Source of the DNA: Acipenser ruthenus | Taxonomy: Eukaryota; Chordata; Actinopteri; Acipenseriformes; Acipenseridae | Direction of reading: 5' to 3' | Assembly: GCF_902713425.1 (NCBI RefSeq) | Contig: NC_081246.1 | Span: 623,501 to 687,500 of the forward strand | DNA: 64,000 nt | Shown here: one piece after another, positions 22,035 to 33,749 of the stretch | Layout: each line of letters starts with the position of its first letter | How positions within the stretch are numbered: position 1 is the stretch's first letter | Position numbers and translations under genes: made by a program | The notes under the pieces: generated by a model | What the model saw: only the letters and a program-made list of their open reading frames with translations | What the model was told of the DNA's origin: nothing | Database searches by the model: none

Positions 22035-24524
22035 CTGAGAGAGGAAACGAGAGACAGGGATAGAAATGAGAACATCTACCTGCAAGCATTTTAATAAATT
22101 ACATGCTAAGAATTGCATAGTTTTCTTTATAATACACCATCTGGAATATTATTATTCAATATCAAACATGACTTTTAAAAGCAGCTGTTTAAAATGTACC
22201 TGTCGAAATGACTACTGCTGGCGGTTCTAGTGTTAAATGAGATCCATTTAAATCTAAATCACAGAGCTCTAGAACAGAACACTGGGACACTGCTCAGCAC
22301 TAACATTCTTAGAGCTCTGGGAGCATTCCAAGACAATGGGCTGAACTCAGAGAAGTCTGTGTTCTACTGCAGTGGTTTCTTTACAAGGAGTTTCAATGCA
22401 GACCAACATGGGATCAGAAAGCCTTTTGCTCTCTTGGAATGCTCTTCCAGCTCACCTCAATACTATGAGCAGCTCACAGTGTTTAATATTGAACTGAGAG
22501 ATGATCTCTCTGATGGATACAAGTGTATTTGCTACAGGTGTGTACATTTCATTGTGTATTATTATTGATTGTAGCAAGCTGTATCTTGCTGCTTACACAC
22601 ATTGTGGATTGTGGTTATATGCACCCCCCCCCCCCCCCCCCCCCCCCCCCCCTTTGTGATGCTGCCCCACAGGACTCACTGTATTGAACAATCCCCAGCA
22701 TCTTCTCCCACACTTTGTACTTCAGAGAGCCCAGGTGCTCGGCTACATCTATCAGCGCTCCTGAAACACACTGTGGATCCTGCAGTGTGCACTCGGCTCT
22801 GCAATCATATTCAGGAGTTAGTGCTGCTCTGTGTTTGCATTCAATACAATATAAGAGAGGAAGACAGGCCACATCTTACATACCTTCTCTGTGTGTCTTT
22901 GTACTTCTGAAACAAACAAGGACATGAATTGAGACATTATTAAAACACAAATACCACTTTGATAGAAAACAGCAGCACCGCTGTCCAGCTTTACATTTTG
23001 AACTCAGTGTTTATCCATGAACATATTCTCTGGAGCACCAAACCAATGAGACCCCCCTGCTGGTTTGTGGGGCTGGAGGAGGGGCATTTGCTGCCTGTTT
23101 TACCCATTTGTGGGGTAAACTTAAGAACAAACAGCAATACAAACCATGCTTGTAAAATGAATGTTAAAAATGAAGTTCAAATGTGTGCTAACATAAATGC
23201 TTGTAAAGTCCCATTCATAGTGTAGTAGTGAGTGTGCATTCACAATAAGAACATGTCACACACAGTTAAACAATCACTACCTGCAGGAAGAAGATGTCTT
23301 CAGCTTTCATCTCCTCTTCTATCACTCTGATTGTGTCTGAAAGGGATGAGATTTCTCTTGTAAGTTTTTCAATCTTCTCTTTCATGATTCTTCCCTTTTG
23401 TTCCTCTTCCCTCCTCAGTGCAGCTATCCTGGCCTTTTCTTCATCTTGTAGAAACTGGTGAAGTTTCTCAAACTCCTCCTTTATCAGCCTCTCTGTTTGC
23501 TCGGCTTGTTTCTATAAAAGAAAAGGATCACTTTAGAGTTAGTTTGGGTGTCCAGTGAAAATGTATGTTGTGTATTGTTTCAATCACTAATCTAGTTCTC
23601 TTACCTTGATGTGCTTTGCTGTTTTATCACACTCGTTTTTAACTTTATTAAAGGATTCCAGCTTGTCCTGCAAGGGCTTCAGCGCAGTCTTGAGTTCTCC
23701 CTGAAATGCAATGAAACCCAGAGCTTGCACATCACTGTTAACACATGGCTGGCTTGTAGCAATATGATTGCAGTGTGTGAGAAATCCCCTCAGCACTGGG
23801 GTTGCCAATGGGGGCTCTCATAGCAACAACCCCCCCCCCCTCTGGAGATTCTCTGATAGGGGCTGTGTGAGGGTTTATAAGGGTTCAGGTGTGAATTAAT
23901 TATTGCACACAGACACACTCCCCTCCCCATTCCTGTACAGCACTTTCCCCACTCTGCATGTAGGATCTCTCTCTCTCAATGATATTGTAATAGGATTTGT
24001 TTTTCGCTCAGACTTGTTGGATCTTGTTGTTTAAACTGCCTCTTTATAATAACTCTGTATAATATGCTGTGAAAAGAGAATACTGTGTTTACATTTTCAC
24101 ATGAATATTGTTTCCATACCTTATAATCCTGTGCAGCCTCCTGAACAGCACGGAGCTTGTGATTCTCATGTTTCTTTGAAGTTTGACACACAAGACAGAC
24201 AGTCTCTTTATCATCCAGACAGAACAGTTTCAGTTTTTCATCATGCAGACTGCAGAGTACTCCAGTAGATGCTGGAGGTTTCTGACTGCGTTCCTTTAAG
24301 AAGGACTCCACAATATTCCCGAGAGCAAAATTGAGTGGAAGATCCTCCTTTGAACTCCTCCTCCTGCACACGGGACACTCCAGAGCTGTCTTCTCTTTCC
24401 AGCACTGGTCCAGACATGCTTTACAGAAGCTGTGGTTACAATGAAGAGTTACAGGATCCTTGAAAATCTCACAGCACACAGCACAGGAAAGATCTGCTTC
24501 CAGAGGAGAAGTGTTTGCTGCCAT
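21499..24524 (-). CDS. TRIM-B: RING/B-box/coiled-coil/B30.2 E3 ubiquitin ligase, apparently intact
   Basis: Six coding exons (24524-24120, 23700-23605, 23511-23281, 22906-22884, 22798-22680, 22034-21499) join in frame into 469 residues with no stop. RING: C14, C17, C29, H31, C34, C37, C50, C53. B-box: C91, H94, C102, D105, C110, C113, H119, H122. Coiled coil is about 136-244, linker 245-291, and PRY/SPRY 292-469 with LDPNTAH, WDVELG and NWALGV. Family members are cytosolic E3 ligases; the B30.2 domain binds the target and many act in antiviral defence. Closest type is TRIM39-like or the fish-expanded class IV group. It is the only complete copy of the three here. Exact orthology cannot be decided. 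Confidence 0.85.
22316..22540 (+). other. Unassigned open segment, copy 2 (possible Ig-like exon)
   Basis: Copy of 14,140-14,364, antisense within TRIM-B intron 5. The frame is open from 22,230 to 22,568 (112 codons). Against copy 1 it has 8 extra bases near 22,283 and one residue change (CSSSSPQ for CSSRPPQ). No function is recognised. Confidence 0.25.
22624..22652. repeat. Poly-C tract (29 C), TRIM-B intron 5
   Basis: 29 consecutive C on the plus strand, so a G run in the transcript, starting 27 bases after the exon-5 donor. Confidence 0.95.
22680..22798 (-). CDS. TRIM-B exon 5 (linker)
   Basis: 119 bases between GATTGCAG and GTGAGT, encoding [20 protein letters not shown] and [19 protein letters not shown]. 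Together with exon 4 it carries the reading frame into B30.2. Confidence 0.88.
22884..22906 (-). CDS. TRIM-B exon 4 (23-base micro-exon)
   Basis: KYKDTQR plus two bases, between TTTCAG and GTATGT. Too short for gene finders based on open frames; supported by its identity in all three TRIM copies. Confidence 0.85.
23281..23511 (-). CDS. TRIM-B exon 3 (coiled coil)
   Basis: 231 bases, open: [20 protein letters not shown] to EDIFFLQ. Acceptor TTTTATAG, donor CAG|GTAGTG. Confidence 0.88.
23605..23700 (-). CDS. TRIM-B exon 2 (coiled coil start)
   Basis: 96 bases, open: [20 protein letters not shown] and [12 protein letters not shown]. Acceptor CATTTCAG, donor AAG|GTAAGA. 96 bases is the usual length of this exon in the family. 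Confidence 0.88.
24120..24524 (-). CDS. TRIM-B exon 1 (RING and B-box)
   Basis: ATG at 24,524 in AGAAATGGC, giving [20 protein letters not shown]. The RING and B-box are complete. Donor AAG|GTATGG, phase 0. This ATG was chosen because TRIM-C has the same ATG and the domain starts 13 residues later. Confidence 0.88.
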
Positions 24525-26176
24525 TTCTGCACAAAGCCGCTCCTGTCTTGTTCTCTGTAAGGACCTGCAGATTAGAATCACGAGTCAGCAGTCATGAGGC
24601 TCCATTAGCAGCACTACCTCACCACTGACTTTAACCTGCAGATAACTGATTACTGAGATTCCTGAGTCTGCACTCTTTTCATTAACATGTCTAATACAAT
24701 GTGGTGAAATGCAGCGGTCATGTATGGAACACCTCCACACAAGAACTGTAGTTTATAATGAAAATAAAAAATCCTCAAAAAGCAAAAAACTACATTAATG
24801 CAGAAGTTACGGTTGGACTCATCACCACAGAAGCAAGGAAATGTGGCGTTGGGGTTTCTAACCCTAACTCCATGATCATGGTCCACGGGTGCTGTAGCCA
24901 TGGATCTACACGTACACTTCAACACAGACACAGCCACTTCACACTGCTGAACCACATCAACGTTACACAAACACAACCAGATTTGCACTTTGATCTCAAT
25001 GCAAGTATGAAATGAACGGGCATGTCTCAAGGAGGGTCATAGTGGAAACTGATTGCCCCGAGGGAAGTTACCTGGAGGTAACAATAGTCTTCCCAAGGGG
25101 CAGATAAAAGAACACAGAACGCAGAACACAGAACACACACACTTCAAGATGTTTCACTCACAGTGCTATTCAATATGCTTGTAATATACCTGTAGATTTG
25201 TTTTCTAATCATTACCAGTCTTTATTTAATCTGTTGTGAATTTCACTGAAAAAGAGAGAAAGGTTGATGAAGAGAACACTGTTAAGTGGCTGAGGTACTC
25301 GCTCACTGTCGTATACAGATGGTGAATTACGTGCTCTGATTGGCTGAAACATCCAGAGCAATCTATTATATAAAATTTACAAAACATGTGTTTTAGTACT
25401 GTAAGCATTTGATCAACTAATCCAAACTAATTAACAACAAATCTAAACATTCTTAACGAACGCCCAATTGTTTGGGGAGGCGGAACGTTAGGATTTGATT
25501 AGCTCAGTTTAGCCGCTCTCTCATATGCTGTGATAATATTATCCAGTGTCTACCTAATAACCAGCTCTGTGTTGCACACGGATGGGCTGTGTTCTTTGGT
25601 TGAGCATCCCATCCATGTGTCCTTATGAGAAGCGACAAACAGGAGAAGAGATCCTGGAAACGCTGTGGAGTTAATTATTATGCAGCCTCTCCTTAACGAC
25701 ACCTTGATCTGAGTTACAAGACCAAGCAAAGAGCTTTTCACAAGAGAGCAGCACTGGAACACGTACCCATGACGAGTTCAGCTTCAGCACAGCAATTCAT
25801 TTTATTAGGGGCTCTCATGAGAACAGGGAGTCTTATTCAGATGCCTTCATTGTGACACGCATCGGACCTGGACTCATACTCTCACACTCACCTCATAAAA
25901 TGTTACACAGCATACATCAGGCAATGGTGTGAACAGGTTTTCACAACAGTGAGGAAAACTTCAATATTTATGTGAAGGAATCTTCCAGGACATAAAGACT
26001 TTCACATCGTACAAGAAAAGCACAAATGATTGATTAGTATAGTTAACAAAATAAATACATACATGCTAGTTTCAAATTGTGCATTTAACAGTGATCAGAG
26101 ATTAGTATATTGAAGAGCTTGTTTAGCTAATCTTATTGTCGCTTGGTTTGTATCAGTTTTGTGATTGGGTGTCACT
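24525..26176. other. Upstream of TRIM-B; no other gene seen
   Basis: Frames here are short and overlap on both strands. The part 25,575-25,735 is an inverted copy of 13,805-13,960. A TRIM-B promoter probably lies near 24,540-25,200, but no clear TATA or CCAAT arrangement was found. Confidence 0.45.
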
Positions 26177-26402
26177 AGGGCAGCAGTGTGGAGTAGTGGT
26201 TAGGGCTCTGGACTCTTGACCGGAGGGTCGTGGGTTCAATCCCCGGTGGGTACACTGCTGCTGTACCCTTGAGCAAGGTACTTTACCTAGATTGCTCCAG
26301 TAAAAAAACCCAACTGTATAAATGGGTAATTGTATGTAAAAATAATGTGGTATCTTGTAACAATTGTAAGTCGCCCTGGATAAGGGCGTCAGCTAAGAAA
26401 TA

Positions 26403-26442
<40 letters not shown>
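26177..26442 (+). mobile_element. tRNA-derived SINE with L2-type tail
   Basis: Plus-strand member: head GGGCAGCAGTGTGGAGTAGT, B-box-like GGGTTCAATCCCC, body with CTTGAGCAAGGTACTTTACC, and tail TAAGTCGCCCTGGATAAGGG followed by (AATAAT)n to about 26,442. Confidence 0.92.
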
Positions 26443-28004
26443 TGTTTTAGCTGGAACGATTCGAAATACAACCCTTCACTGTTCTGAGAAGCAGCTGCTC
26501 ATTTACAGGGTCTTCATGTTGACACAGTGACAGCACGGTTCAGCGTCTTAACTGAATCAACCTGAATCAGAAATCTACTGTACTGCTGCCCTTGCAAACA
26601 AAAAAATAGTCCAGATTGTGCTTGTGAGGGACGACCCAGAGGTGTGAGATCGCTGCTGAAAGCACAACAGAATCCAACAGCTCAACTTTCATTTCAGGAT
26701 CAGCTGAAATGTAGCTCTTAGGACAAATTTGGAATCAAAATCAGCTCCAAGTCATTTTCAAGGGAATCCATTAATCAGAAGTCATGCCCAGCACCCTTCT
26801 CAAGGCACAGTGCAGGTGCTCGTATGATGTTATCTGTGTAAGATAATGGCTCCAGATTTCGCAGTGCATTGTTCATGTTCTGGGATATCACAGGCTAGGC
26901 TAGGTAATAAAATGCTAAATAAACAAGATAAGGTTTACTGGAAACGTTGAGAAGTTAATCATTATTATAACACGGCTTTGGGAAACTTATCACAGACTAA
27001 AAAGGAGAAGAAAAATAAACTATCTTTCAAAGTCTGTTTGAAATGTATCCGGGTATGAATAATGGGAAATCTGAACAGACAGCGAGTCGGGTGTGAGATT
27101 GTGAAGGGTTAAGGTGTGAGATTGTTAAGGGTTAGGGTTAAGGTTAGGGTGCAAGATTTCTGTCACAGATGGTTCTGGCACGTCCTTTTTGTGCTATAAG
27201 TCAAGGGTGTGCGGTTCTTTGATGGACCCAGATTCAGTTAAAATGTGTTTGCTCACTGACGATGGGAATGAGAACGCAGAGATGGGAGCCCAGCTCACAA
27301 GATTGAAGTTTCTGCAGGTATCAGGCTTGTAAAGACTATCACCCACACCTGAGAGCAGAAACTGACCCAAGACTGTCACAGCTACTGGAAGCAAGCTGAT
27401 CTTTGGGAAACTAATTGAACATTTGTGAAACTGCAACAAAAATTGTAATGACTGTAAAGTGTTTTAAAGAATATAAAACCAGTAGAAAATATTATTAGCA
27501 GATCTGTGTAAGGCCTGTGTGAAGGAGTTCATTGCATTGAAGGTCAGGCTGACCTGATTAAAGTTCCAAACCTCCCTTATCAGGCAAAATTAGACTCGGA
27601 GTCTCAAAACATTCTGATCCAGCGAGAGCAGAATAGCAGAATCTATGGAGCACAATTAATATACAAGAAGCAATCAAACTAGATTTGAATATAGTAAGAA
27701 AAAACTAAAGTATTTAAATAAATAAGAAACCTAATATAAAAACATTAAGTAGATGTATGAACAGTCCTAAGTTTAAATATTCAAGATTACATTTTCTGCT
27801 AATTAAAAATTAACCTCTTGCCTTCTGTGTATATCAATGAAGTAAAACAGAATTGCAGTTTATTAGTGATTGCTATATTGAAGTATCTGACTTAAAACGA
27901 CATGTTATAAAGTAATTTATAGTATAAACTGTAACTAACAGTAAACTTGTTGAAGGAATACAAGTAATGTTGTAACCTCGTTCTCACCTGCTCGTGGTAC
28001 GGGC
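26443..28004. other. Intergenic, no gene seen
   Basis: No frame with recognisable domains. Contains a short telomere-like patch at 27,098-27,152. Confidence 0.5.
27098..27152 (+). repeat. Short interstitial telomere-like patch
   Basis: AAGGGTTAAGG, AAGGGTTAGGGTTAAGG and TTAGGGT words follow each other, with a doubled GGTGTGAGATTGT in front. It amounts to only about four TTAGGG-like units. Confidence 0.5.
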
Positions 28005-28082
28005 AGTGCTGAAGATGGCTCGTTTGGTTGATGGGCTGAATGGCCTCCTCTCGTTTGTAAACTTTATTATGTTCTTATCCAC
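28005..28082 (+). mobile_element. CR1-like LINE 3' end fragment
   Basis: GGCTGAATGGCCTCCTCTCG and TTTGTAAACTTTATTATGTT match, inverted, the 3' end of the CR1-like fragment at 53,282-53,690 (AACATAAGAAAGTTTACAAA). Only the last ~75 bases are present. Confidence 0.65.
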
Positions 28083-28109
28083 CCCCAAAAACTCCGTCTT
28101 TCAATTTAT

Positions 28110-29030
28110 CTCTGTCCGCTGCATTCACTGTTGCTCTGGACTCCAGTAAAACAGTTCAAGAAAAACACATTGCTTTGGTAAAGGAAAAAAAGGAGCGACC
28201 CCACTTCCCTTTCTCGACCTCTCAAACTCTCCTCTACCGCTGCTGTAGTTGGAAAGGGCTCCGTGCTCGCTCGTGCTTTCACTTTACTGCCCCTTCTCCA
28301 TATCACGTGCAGAGTCCTTTCATCTGAAGCGAAGGGCGTGTCCTGATGAGCAACACCTGGCCACGTGATTAACAAAGACAGCAGGTGTGTTTAATAAGGG
28401 GCGGGGAAGGGGGGGAGCAAACACACGCCAAATGACAAAAAAATACACCGTGTTCCTATCGGTGAGCGAAGCTACTCCACCTAGAGGAGCACAGCTGTAC
28501 TACAGCTGCCTGATCTAACGCAGCGTCGTGTTCTCTTGTTTTGATTTGTGATCGTGTCCGCTTTTATTCGTGTTCGGGTTCTCAGTATTGACGCTGCGGA
28601 TCTTCATAAACACGTGTGTGTTTTTGTATTGTAATGCCTGGCTGCGGGGTGTTCATTGAATTGATCAGGCTCTGTGTGGGGAGCCTTCCTTTATATTCTC
28701 GAGGTATTGAACGTGTTTGCATAAGGAGCTTCAGTGTTTAACCGTGTCGATATCATTCTGAATCTGCTGCTTTGGGGCTCCTCCTGCAAACCGAAGGGGC
28801 GGCGCAGTCGAGATCATTTCTGAGCCAGCATTCACTGCCGTGTGGAGCTGGTTTATAGTGACCTGCTGCCTGCGTGCGTAACGTGGCACCCCGCTACACA
28901 TCCGATCAATTCAGCGACAAGCAGAGCAAAAATAATCCTAGTGGAGAACAAACCAAACCGTGAAGACAAACCCATTAACGTGCCGCTAATGACATCCAAT
29001 CCTGTATATTAAAAAAACACACTTATTACA
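28110..29030. other. Non-coding part of the right arm
   Basis: Inverted match of 18,676-19,590, over 95% alike by eye, with GC-rich stretches. No coding frame is shared between the arms. Confidence 0.5.
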
Positions 29031-29031
29031 A

Positions 29032-29678
29032 TTGCAGTGTACTGTCAAAATAATAATCATCACATCGAGTTTGTAATTGCAGTGTCCTGTCTGTCACAAT
29101 AATAATCATCACATCGAGTTTGTAATTGCAGTGTCCTGTCTGTCACAATAATAATCATCACATCGAGTCTGTAATTGCAGTGTACTGTCTGTCACAATAA
29201 TAATCATCACATCGAGTTTGTAATTGCAGTGTACTGTCTGTCACAATAATAATAATCACATCGAGTTTGTAATTGCAGTGTCCTGTCTGTCACAATAATA
29301 ATCATCACATCGAGTCTGTAATTGCAGTGTACTGTCTGTCACAATAATAATCATCACATCGAGTTTGTAATTGCAGTGTACTGTCTGTCACAATAATAAT
29401 CACCACATCGAGTTTGTATTTGCAGTGTACAGTCTGTCACAATAATAATCACCACATCGAGTCTGTAATTGCAGTGTACTGTCTGTCACAATAATAATCA
29501 CCACATCGAGTTTGTAATTGCAGTGTACTGTCGGTCACAATAATAATAATCACATCGAGTTTGTAATTGCAGTGTACTGTCTGTCACAATAATAATCACC
29601 ACATCGAGTTTGTAATTGCAGTGTACTGTCTGTCACAATAATAATAATCATCACATCGAGTTTGTAATTGCAGTGTAC
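29032..29678 (+). repeat. 49-bp minisatellite, about 13 units
   Basis: The unit TAATTGCAGTGTACTGTCTG then TCACAATAATAATCATCACA then TCGAGTTTG repeats about 13 times. Variants include TCCTG for TACTG, CACCACATC for CATCACATC and one-triplet changes in AATAATAAT. The units are adjacent without spacers. Confidence 0.95.
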
Positions 29679-29718
29679 TGTAATGGACCTCGCTGATCGC
29701 CCATTAGCACTATCAACG

Positions 29719-31330
29719 TGTAACCGATATTAACATCTGTCACTGAAGGAATACATTTAAATTGGAGCCGCTACGCCACTCCCCGATATTAACAGGGAGA
29801 AAAGGAAAATCTTAATTAAGGTTCTTTTCTATTAGGCAAGGACTTAGTTTAATAGCAGCAACACTTCCCAAACACAGAACCTAGAAGCCAAATAAATGTA
29901 TACAGAGTTTATTAACAAAGGCAATTCCAGTTAAAACAGTTTAAAATGTAACAGCAATTGTCTAGAGTTAGCAGCAATAATAGAATATGGTTTTAATACA
30001 GCAGCAATGATATTAATGTATAAAAATGATTTCAAACAGCAGTAATCACAATGTCACAGCAATAGCTACATAGCAGCAACAATAGTCAAATTACAATTAA
30101 AAGGGCCGGCCCTTAGTAGCGGTGTGATAACACGGCAACACAAAAATCAATACCGAAAGAGGTGCTTAACACAATCCAAACATTCAAGTGAAAATAAAAT
30201 AAAGAAAGAACAAAACGAATCTCAAATACAACCTGTCCCAACAGAGAAAGAACACGAAGCAAAATACATGAAGTGCACTTCTAGTAAAGTGATTAACTGC
30301 GATCAAGCTCTGGTACTTTAAACTATAGACTATCACGACTGCCCGTGATCTGTTAATCAAATACACAATCAAACAACACTCACCTTCGAATTACTAGTTT
30401 AAAACACACACGTCATCGTGGTTGTAACAATAGATAACAGATAAACGAAAGCACAAACGCAATACACCTTCCCTAATACGGAGCGTGGAGGCTAGAGTTG
30501 TTAGTAATAATTTGAATTTGGTACTTATCTGGGGTTACCATGTGGCTCCAGATTAACCGGACGCTGTGAGACAGAACGGGATTTCAAACTTGCCCCTAAA
30601 TTGAAATAAATGAAGGTGTAAATGAACCATCCTTAGCTACAATTAATAAGGGTGCTTAAATACCCGCATGCGCGTCAAATAATTGTATTATACTAAGAAT
30701 GAATTGCAGCCAGTCGCTATTTTTTCCTGTTTGTTAAAATTCAATCGCCCATATTATTCTGCAAATACAATCGCATCATCATCTCGTTGCTCTATCGATA
30801 GATTAGCTGTTCGTTCATTAAGATCTGATCAGAAGCAGCTGATCAGTGTGAATTGTTTGCTGCGCCCAAGCAATTCCACCACAGCAGGATTAATCTCAGC
30901 AAAGGTGGAGCTCATTTATACGTGAATTACTTTCAATTTAGGGTTAATTTTGAAATCCCGGTCTGTCTCAACGCGTCCGGTTAATCTGGAGTTATATGGT
31001 AACCCTAATATCGCTACAGAATGCTTCAGCTGTAGCTCTCAAGATCACCAATAACACAACAGGCAAAAACAGAGAGAACGTCTCAAAGCAATCTCATGGA
31101 AGCGAGTTTTCAAACACTCATGGCAAAACCACCCAATAATCCGAACGTCTCCTGTTGCCTCCACACTCCGTTCACACAAAACCCCCTCTCCCAACATAAT
31201 GGTCGATTTGGTTTAAATATATTTAGTACGAAGGCGAGACAATTAACACTTAACAAGCTGCCGGTCTGTTCTCAATTGTCACTTGTGTTCTTAAAGGCAT
31301 AGCGTGCATTTACATTAAATAGGTTCCACA
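29719..31330. mobile_element. Second TG..CA element nested in the right-arm LTR-like element
   Basis: The left-arm copy has CAACG next to CACACCTGAG at this place. Here 1.6 kb beginning TGTAACCGAT and ending GGTTCCACA separates them, with AACG before and AACT after as a possible 4-base target duplication with one change. No capsid, polymerase or envelope region is visible. A solo LTR is possible. It inserted after the inverted duplication, or was lost precisely from the left arm, which is less likely. Confidence 0.4.
30532..31005. mobile_element. MITE-like element with long terminal inverted repeats
   Basis: The left end GGGTTACCATGTGGCTCCAG and following ATTAACCGGACGC are inverted at the right end (GCGTCCGGTTAATCTGGAG, then TATATGGTAACCC). 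TTTCAAA and GGGATTT also pair. Ends are about 55 bases each with some mismatches. No clear target duplication was seen and the superfamily is not decided. It is the innermost of three nested elements. Confidence 0.65.
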
Positions 31331-32185
31331 AACTCACGCCCGAGTTTTGTTCAGGTAAAGCAGTCGGTCGGCAGGTGCGGGCGATCACGATTGGATTGCC
31401 TGAACTTTAAAAAGGGGACTAGCGCGCAACACCGCCCGCCTGACCGGGACAGAGTGCTCTGTGTGAGCACTGGGGTGACGAGTCTGTAAGGGGACTGACT
31501 CTGATGAGAAACCAGGGGAGGACTCTTTTAAATGGCTATACTATTGTTGTATTTCTACTTTGTGATCTGGGTGTTTTATTGATCTTAACCACTCTTAAAT
31601 TCCAAAGTGTTACCCTGTATTTAAACACTGTGTGGATCTGCAGGGGGCAGACACGCTCACTGCAATCCTTGCTGGAGGTTTATTTTGTGTATTTCAGTTT
31701 GCTGTGTTATATGGTTATTGTCTATATCGGGTCACTATTAATGGTTTGATTGATCTGTTTATAGTTGTCTTCGAGCTATCTTGTTGTAGTTGATGTATTT
31801 TATCGCTGTTTTTGTATTGTAGTGTGATTCATGTTCACTAATGAATTATTGTGTTTGAGTTATTTTCTTACTCCACGGGGGTTGCAGTGGGCGTGTCTGC
31901 CCCCCTGCGTTTTCTATTCCGCAGTGAATAATTAATCGAGCTCAGTTGTTCTAATTTATTGGTATGGTTTAAGATCGTTAACTGCCCTGTTTTAATTAAC
32001 TATCTTAATAAATTGTTTGCTCTGAGTTGCTGTTCCTGGTGTCTTTGTGACGTCACTTCACACACTCTCCCTTATTCTATAAATATACCAACTACCGGAC
32101 TCTCCGGTTAAACAAAGGTGGAGGCAGAGGCTCGCTATGGCATATTTAACCCAGTATCCGTGAACGAGCAGGTTCATTACAGTAC

Positions 32186-32276
32186 TCTGTCACAATAATA
32201 ATCACATCGAGTTTGTAATTGCAGTGTACTGTCTGTCACAATAATAATAATCACATCGAGTTTGTAATTGCAGAAA
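32186..32276 (+). repeat. 49-bp minisatellite, outer part, right arm
   Basis: About two units (GTAATTGCAGTGTACTGTCT, CACAATAATAATCACATCGA) between the LTR-like element and TRIM-C, mirroring 17,540-17,637. Confidence 0.85.
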
Positions 32277-32491
32277 TCTACTTTCAGGCATTAATGCGTC
32301 TGCTTCATCAACTCATAAGCAAAGCTGCAGGAGTTAAGAAGCTTGATTCAAGCTCAGTGCAACCTCGCCCACTTGAGGAACCTGCAGCTTGAAATAGAGG
32401 TATGAGCAGGAAGGGCTGGAGAAGCAATCCTATTGTAATATTCTGAAAGGAGTCCTGACAGAGAGCAAGGCAGGACCGGCTTTGTGCAGAA

Positions 32492-32880
32492 ATGGCAGCA
32501 AACACTTCTCCTCTGGAGGCAGATCTTTCCTGTGCTGTGAGATTCTCAAGGATCCTGTAACTCTTCATTGTAACCACAGCTTCTGTAAAGCATGTCTGGA
32601 TCAGTGGTGGAAAGAGAAGAGAGCTCGGGAGTGTCCCGTGTGCAGGACGAGGAGTTCAGTGGAGGAGCTTCCTGTGGATTTCAAGCTCAGGAATATTGTG
32701 GAGTCCTTCTTAAAGGAACGCAGTCAGAATCCTCCAGCACCTACTGGAATACTCTGCAGTCTGCATGATGAGAAACTGAAGCTGTTCTGTTTGGATGATG
32801 AAGAGGTTGTGTGTCAAACTGCAGAGAAACATGAGAATCACAAGCTCCGTCCTGTTCAGGAGGCTGCACAGGATTATAAG
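32492..32880 (+). pseudogene. TRIM-C exon 1 (damaged RING and B-box)
   Basis: 389 bases against 405. After the 7-base loss the frame reads [18 protein letters not shown], so the first RING cysteine pair is out of frame with the ATG. B-box text is [19 protein letters not shown], where the LVC of TRIM-B is gone. Donor AAG|GTATGG. Confidence 0.85.
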
Positions 32881-33749
32881 GTATGGAAACAATATTCATG
32901 TGAAAATGTAAACCCAGTATTCGCTTTTCGCTTTTTTAATACAGAGTTGGTCGGCAAATGGAAGCCTCCTTGGCAGGGTTGTTACTTCGTTGTAATATTG
33001 TCGCAAGTCGTGGGGGATTCCCTAGATCGCCTTTATATAGCGGCAGGGCAAACACAACGATCTGTAAACTCTACACAATGTTTCCTGTGCTGTCCGCTGA
33101 TGTGAGATGCATGTCAGTTTTGCGTGTGTGTGTTAAAGGGAGTAGATATCGATGAGCCAATGGGTGATCGGTTGGTGGAGTCAGCGTCCATAAAAGGGCA
33201 AGGGGCGTGACAATTGAGGGAATTGAGAAGAGCAGGGAATGGGAGAGAGTGCAGAGTCAAATTAACCCTTTCGTGTCAGTTATATTATAGTGAAGTTTCA
33301 GCCCCACTGTGTAAGCCTCATATCTCAGGACCCATTAGAGACAGTGACGTAATGTTTACAGTTGTATAAATCCTACATGCTAATGTTTTAGTGACCCTGC
33401 CATTGACCTCTGACCTAATAAGGCTGTCATATTGAGGCTCTGCTTGTGTCACAAAAACTCCCATTTCCAATGGAGCTCTTCTGACTGCTTCCAGGATTTG
33501 AAATGTTTTGGAACTCAGGCTGATATGTCTGTGATTGGGATTCAATATCGGAAGCACGTTTGAATGTGCCAGTCATTCACAATCTTTATTGATGTGTCAC
33601 AAATCTCCAGAGCGGGGGGTTTATTGCTATGAGAGCCCCCAGTGGCAACCCCAGTGCTGAGGGGATTTCTCACACACTGCATTCATATTGCTACTAGCCA
33701 GGCATGTGTTAACAGTGATGTGCAAGCTCTGGGTTTCACTGCATTTCAG
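32881..33749 (+). other. TRIM-C intron 1
   Basis: The last ~130 bases and 33,570-33,610 match TRIM-A intron 1. The part 32,945-33,560 differs from both other copies, so it is either an insertion or the side lost elsewhere. No gene is recognised; a 207-residue frame from exon 1 simply runs on into it. Confidence 0.5.

Larger units (their letters stand above)
29679..32181. mobile_element. LTR-like element, right-arm copy with nested insertion
   Basis: Starts TGTAATGGACC and ends GGTTCATTACA with GTAC on both sides (29,675-29,678 and 32,182-32,185). Without the nested 1.6 kb it matches 17,638-18,525 along its length, inverted. It sits in the minisatellite at the same site as the left-arm copy. 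Fossil, family unknown. Confidence 0.6.

Noticed and set aside
29032-29678. Regular direct repeat that could suggest a CRISPR array
   Set aside because: The 49-base units follow each other without unique spacers, and the context is a vertebrate-type genome; it is a minisatellite.
31504-31749. 81-codon hydrophobic frame in the LTR-like element, kept in both arms
   Set aside because: The arms are recent duplicates, so retention means little; no recognised domain was found.
32482-33105. 207-codon frame running from TRIM-C exon 1 into intron
   Set aside because: It starts in another frame upstream of the true ATG and reads through the GTATGG donor; TRIM-A and B show the exon ends at 32,880.
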